A DNA stretch of 6,941 bases, from the NCBI GenBank assembly GCA_052039575.1, contig JBQGEK010000250.1:1-6941 (forward strand). The letters are read 5' to 3'. This document shows positions 4,646-6,941 of the stretch, piece after piece; position 1 is the stretch's first letter; each line of letters begins with the position of its first letter. Origin of the DNA: Patulibacter sp052039575 (GTDB taxonomy: Bacteria > Actinomycetota > Thermoleophilia > Solirubrobacterales > Solirubrobacteraceae). Both the position numbers and the translations under genes were made by a program. Below the pieces are notes generated by a model. The model was not told the origin of the DNA. It saw nothing but the letters and a program-made list of their open reading frames with translations, and made no database searches.

Positions 4646-4671
4646 CGACGCCCGGCCGAAGCCGGGCGTCG
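4646..4671 (-). terminator. terminator of tRNA-Ser(CGA), UUCG-loop hairpin
   Basis: On the minus strand CGACGCCCGGC, loop TTCG, GCCGGGCGTCG forms a perfect 11-bp stem. In RNA this is a C(UUCG)G tetraloop, the most stable kind. It begins seven bases past the tRNA 3' end (4678). It is followed within a few bases by TGCGTTTC, a weak T-stretch. Orientation and position assign it to the tRNA gene. Confidence 0.8.
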
Positions 4672-4677
4672 CGTAGG

Positions 4678-4767
4678 CGGAGAGGGAGGGATTCGAACCC
4701 TCGGTAGAGGGGTTACCCCTACAACAGTTTTCGAGACTGCCCCATTCAACCGCTCTGGCACCTCTCC
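4678..4767 (-). tRNA. tRNA-Ser (anticodon CGA)
   Basis: A 90-nt class II tRNA is read on the minus strand. Acceptor GGAGAGG pairs fully with CCTCTCC, discriminator G. The anticodon loop is CTCGAAA, giving anticodon CGA for UCG codons. There is a long variable arm (AGGGGTAACCCCT hairpin) and a GAGGG-TTCGAAT-CCCTC T arm. CCA is not encoded (genome reads CCT). UCG-reading CGA species are useful in high-GC genomes with many UCG codons. It is the second tRNA-Ser in the window, on the same strand about 3.8 kb from the GGA isoacceptor. Confidence 0.97.
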
Positions 4768-4783
4768 GCGGTTCCCCGAACAG

Positions 4784-4800
4784 GGACGATCAGGGTATCG
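4784..4800 (-). promoter_or_regulatory. tRNA-Ser(CGA) promoter element
   Basis: The minus strand reads CGATACCCTGATCGTCC, 15 of 17 identical to the element before tRNA-Ser(GGA). TACCCT (4797-4792) is the likely -10, 24 bases before the tRNA, giving a precursor leader about 12 bases longer than for the other tRNA. Confidence 0.5.
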
Positions 4801-4833
4801 CGTCGTCGCGGAGCGCGCAGCGTCGCCGCCCGC

Positions 4834-5592
4834 TCACCCCGCGAACGCGAGCGCCACGACCAGCACGGCGGCGGAGGCGACCGCGGCGGTCGCGCCGCAG
4901 GTGTCGCCGGTCAGGCCGCCGAGAGTTCGGCGGGCTCCGCAGGCGCCCAACAGCGCGACGATCACCGCTACGGCCGACGCGACCAGCCCCGCGGCGACGC
5001 CCAGGCACGCCGCGGCCGCGCCGACGGCGACCACGGTGCCGACGGCCAAGGTCGCCCCGCCGACCCGCAGCGCGTGGATCGCCCCGTCGGGGCGAGCCGG
5101 TCGGCCGCTCGCTGCGTGCAGCAGGATCGCCCAGCGCGCCAGAGCTCCGGCCGCCACCAGCGCCAGCAGACCATCGGATCCGGTGCCCAGCCCGCGGAGC
5201 GCGCTCCAGCTCACGAAGAACCAGGCGATCAGGGCCAGGACCCCGAACGTCCCGTTGCGCGGGTCGCGCATCACGGCCAGCCGCCGCTCGCGGTCGCCGT
5301 GCACGCCGAGCCCGTCGGCGACGTCGGCCAGGCCGTCCTCGTGCAGCGCACCGGACACCAGCAACGTGGCGACCAGTGCCAGGACCGCAGCCACGCCGGA
5401 CGGACCGGCCCCCGGCAGCAGCCCGACCAGCGCCAGCACCCCTCCGCCGACCGCGCCGATCGCCGCCCCGACCACCGGGAACCACGGAGCGGCCGCCGTC
5501 AGCCGCGGCTGCTCGTCGGGCGCGAACGGCACCGGCACCCGGGTCAGGAAGCCGACCGCGTGGCGTGGGCCGTCGAGGAACGGAGCGGGCAT
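4834..5592 (-). CDS. cobS: cobalamin synthase, adenosylcobinamide-GDP ribazoletransferase (252 aa)
   Basis: CobS is the inner-membrane enzyme that joins alpha-ribazole (or its phosphate) to adenosylcobinamide-GDP, the last assembly step of cobalamin. The full family pattern is visible: FLTRVPVP (15-22), AAPWFPVVGAAIG (34-46), HEDGLADVADGLG (84-96), RLAVMRDPRNGTFGVLAL (104-121) and LGGLTGDTCGA (224-234). The acidic DGLAD and TGD loops are the expected metal/substrate region. Several hydrophobic segments (about 36-60, 65-82, 117-132, 141-160, 180-215, 233-250) fit a polytopic membrane protein, and 252 residues is the normal length. The frame is open far upstream, but ATG 5592 is preferred: homology begins at once, and TACGCT lies eight bases before it. 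It is divergent from the BluB-CobT fusion, which makes the other CobS substrate branch, so the two genes form one pathway module. Confidence 0.96.
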   Translation of the reverse strand: MPAPFLDGPRHAVGFLTRVPVPFAPDEQPRLTAAAPWFPVVGAAIGAVGGGVLALVGLLPGAGPSGVAAVLALVATLLVSGALHEDGLADVADGLGVHGDRERRLAVMRDPRNGTFGVLALIAWFFVSWSALRGLGTGSDGLLALVAAGALARWAILLHAASGRPARPDGAIHALRVGGATLAVGTVVAVGAAAACLGVAAGLVASAVAVIVALLGACGARRTLGGLTGDTCGATAAVASAAVLVVALAFAG

Positions 5593-5600
5593 CGGGGGAG

Positions 5601-5606
5601 AGCGTA
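5601..5606 (-). promoter_or_regulatory. putative -10 of cobS (TACGCT)
   Basis: TACGCT on the minus strand lies eight bases before ATG 5592. The same hexamer is the -10 candidate of tRNA-Ser(GGA). The divergent gap of 100 bp (5593-5692) is too short for a standard cobalamin riboswitch, and I see none. Confidence 0.4.
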
Positions 5607-5680
5607 GTGCGCGTCGTCGCCCGATCGCGGCGGCGGGACGGGAGCCGCCCACGTCTCTGGTGATTCCGGCGCGGACCGGG

Positions 5681-5686
5681 GAGACT
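5681..5686 (+). promoter_or_regulatory. putative -10 of the BluB-CobT gene (GAGACT), or Shine-Dalgarno GGGGAG
   Basis: GAGACT lies exactly six bases before ATG 5693, as in other leaderless-type starts here. The overlapping GGGGAG (5678-5683), nine bases from the ATG, could instead be a ribosome binding site. The two readings cannot be told apart from sequence. Confidence 0.3.
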
Positions 5687-5692
5687 GTCGTC

Positions 5693-6941
5693 ATGCACGA
5701 CGGCCCCGAGGAGTACGTCCGCCCGGCCACCCCCGCGGGGTTCGATCCGTCACGCGCCGCGGAGCGTGCGTCCGACCCGACCGGCTGGCGGTTCCCGAAC
5801 GCCGACCGCGACGCGCTCCACGCGATCATCGGCGCACGGCGCGACATCAGGCGGTTCCGGCCCGATCCGGTGCCGGACGACGTGATCGAACGGGTCCTGG
5901 CCGCCGCCCACCGCGGGCCGTCGGTCGGCCTGATGCAACCGTGGCGGTTCATCGTGGTCCGCGACGACGAGACCCGTGCAGCGATGCGGACGATCGCCCA
6001 GGGCGAGCGTCTGCGCCAGGCCGAGCGGTTTCCCGGCCGGGCGCGACACTTCCTCGACCAGAAGATCGAGGGGATCGTGGACGCGCCGCTGGCGCTCGTC
6101 GTCTGCTGCGATCCGGGCGAGCCCGGGGTCGAGGTGCTCGGCCGCGGCACGATCCCCGAGACCGACGTCCACTCGACCGCCTGCGCGATCCAGAACCTGT
6201 GGCTCGCGGCGCGCGCCGAGGGGCTCGGGGTCGGCTGGGTCAGCTTCTACCGCCGTCAGGACCTGCGCAGCCTGCTCGGGATTCCGGCGCGCGTCGATCC
6301 GATGGCCTGGCTCTGCGTCGGCTGGCCGGACGAGCGCCCGGTGCGGCCCGGTCTGGAAGCCGCCGGCTGGGCTCAGCGCGCGCCGCTCTCCGCGGTCACG
6401 CTCGACGAGCGCTGGCCCGCGGAGGACGTGCCGTCGATCGGCGGTGCGGTGCGGGTCGCTGGCGGCGAGGACCGCGGGGCTCCGGAACCGGCAGCGCCCG
6501 ACGACGGCGGCGGCGCCGAGGCCCCGACCCGGGGCGGCGCGGCCGACCTCGCCGCCCCGCCGCTGCCCGACGGGCTGTTCGCGCTGACCGCCGGGATCGG
6601 GGCGCCCGACCCGCGAGCCGCCACGGCCGTCCGTGACCGTGCGGACCGGCTGATCAAGCCGCTCGGCAGTCTGGGCGCGCTGGAGCAGGTCGTCGAGCGT
6701 TGGGCGGCCTGGACCGGTGACGCTCCGCCGAGCCCGCTGCGTCCGGCGATCCTCGTGCTCGCCGCCGACCACGGCCACGTGACCCGCGGCACCTCGCTCT
6801 ACGGCAGCGAGGTCTCGGCGCAGGTCGCCGCCGCGGCGGCGCGCGGCGGGTCCGCGATCGGCGTGCTGGCCCGCCACCACGCCGGGCTGGTGACGGTCGC
6901 CGACGTCGGGCTGGCGTCGCCACGGACGCCGCCGGGCGACC
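5693..6941 (+). CDS. BluB-CobT fusion: DMB synthase + DMB phosphoribosyltransferase (partial, 3' end outside window)
   Basis: The frame from ATG 5693 stays open to the window edge (416 codons seen). Residues about 38-240 are BluB, the flavin-destroying nitroreductase-fold enzyme that turns FMNH2 and O2 into 5,6-dimethylbenzimidazole. It shows RRDIRRF (D51, matching catalytic Asp32 of Sinorhizobium BluB), PSVGLMQPWRFIVV, PETDVHSTACAIQNLWLAAR and EGLGVGWVSF (S184, matching Ser167). Residues about 243-290 are a Gly/Ala/Pro/Asp-rich linker. From about 291 CobT begins: LPDGLFALTAGIGAPD, RADRLIKPLGSLGALE (317-331), AILVLAADHGHVTRG and YGSEVSAQ. CobT transfers phosphoribose from nicotinate mononucleotide to the base, making alpha-ribazole phosphate. 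Its catalytic Glu would lie beyond the window. The fusion would deliver the base directly to the next enzyme. Divergent cobS uses the product. The gene has no stop inside the window, so simple closed-frame searches miss it. Confidence 0.93.
   Translation, partial: MHDGPEEYVRPATPAGFDPSRAAERASDPTGWRFPNADRDALHAIIGARRDIRRFRPDPVPDDVIERVLAAAHRGPSVGLMQPWRFIVVRDDETRAAMRTIAQGERLRQAERFPGRARHFLDQKIEGIVDAPLALVVCCDPGEPGVEVLGRGTIPETDVHSTACAIQNLWLAARAEGLGVGWVSFYRRQDLRSLLGIPARVDPMAWLCVGWPDERPVRPGLEAAGWAQRAPLSAVTLDERWPAEDVPSIGGAVRVAGGEDRGAPEPAAPDDGGGAEAPTRGGAADLAAPPLPDGLFALTAGIGAPDPRAATAVRDRADRLIKPLGSLGALEQVVERWAAWTGDAPPSPLRPAILVLAADHGHVTRGTSLYGSEVSAQVAAAAARGGSAIGVLARHHAGLVTVADVGLASPRTPPGD

Noticed and set aside
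773..4767. Genomic island between two tRNA-Ser genes
   Set aside because: tRNA-Ser genes are common integration sites, but there is no integrase and no long direct repeat of a tRNA 3' end beyond normal T-arm similarity. The genes between look like ordinary chromosomal ones.
5593..5692. Cobalamin riboswitch between cobS and the BluB-CobT gene
   Set aside because: The gap is only 100 bp and lacks a recognisable B12-box (GCCACTG-like). Both genes also appear to have promoters within a few bases of their starts.

Overview
The window is very GC-rich and reads as chromosomal DNA of a high-GC Actinomycetota. The protein flavour and the promoter-to-start layout would fit a Thermoleophilia / Solirubrobacterales-type genome, but that rank is inference. 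Gene starts mostly lack Shine-Dalgarno sequences. Instead, a -10-like hexamer (xAnnnT) sits 6-10 bases before the start codon, as expected for leaderless transcripts.

Layout. (1) Bases 1-60 are an extreme G13...C30 homopolymer pair. (2) Bases 67-627 hold a divergent pair of small DNA-binding proteins: a winged-helix-like 85-aa protein on the minus strand and a 70-aa XRE-type HTH protein on the plus strand. Between them is a 90-bp region with repeated GTCTGYGGACG sites. (3) Bases 773-859 are tRNA-Ser(GGA) on the minus strand. (4) Bases 930-2931 hold a divergent pair: an M29 metallo-aminopeptidase (minus) and a DtxR/MntR-family metal-dependent repressor with a FeoA-like C-terminal domain (plus). 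(5) Bases 2978-3505 have no convincing intact gene. A fragment resembling a TetR C-terminus is followed by a cluster of six GTGCAGC-cored repeats in both orientations. (6) Bases 3506-4104 hold a DoxX-like membrane protein (plus) converging on a 75-aa conserved-looking hypothetical protein (minus). (7) Bases 4160-4601 hold a RelA/SpoT-type (p)ppGpp synthetase gene broken by a one-base frameshift and possibly also by an internal deletion. (8) Bases 4678-4767 are tRNA-Ser(CGA) on the minus strand, with a strong UUCG-loop terminator. (9) Bases 4834-6941 hold cobalamin lower-ligand genes: cobS (minus) and, divergently, a BluB-CobT fusion (plus) that runs off the window end.

How they work together. 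BluB makes 5,6-dimethylbenzimidazole, CobT activates it to alpha-ribazole phosphate, and CobS joins alpha-ribazole to adenosylcobinamide-GDP. The last 2.1 kb is therefore a nucleotide-loop assembly module for vitamin B12. The metal-dependent repressor next to a metallopeptidase may be a regulatory pair or only neighbours. I saw no integrase, transposase, CRISPR array or recognisable defence system. The least explained sequences are the 3265-3461 repeat cluster, the terminal G/C tract, the XRE operator-like repeats and the degraded RelA/SpoT gene.
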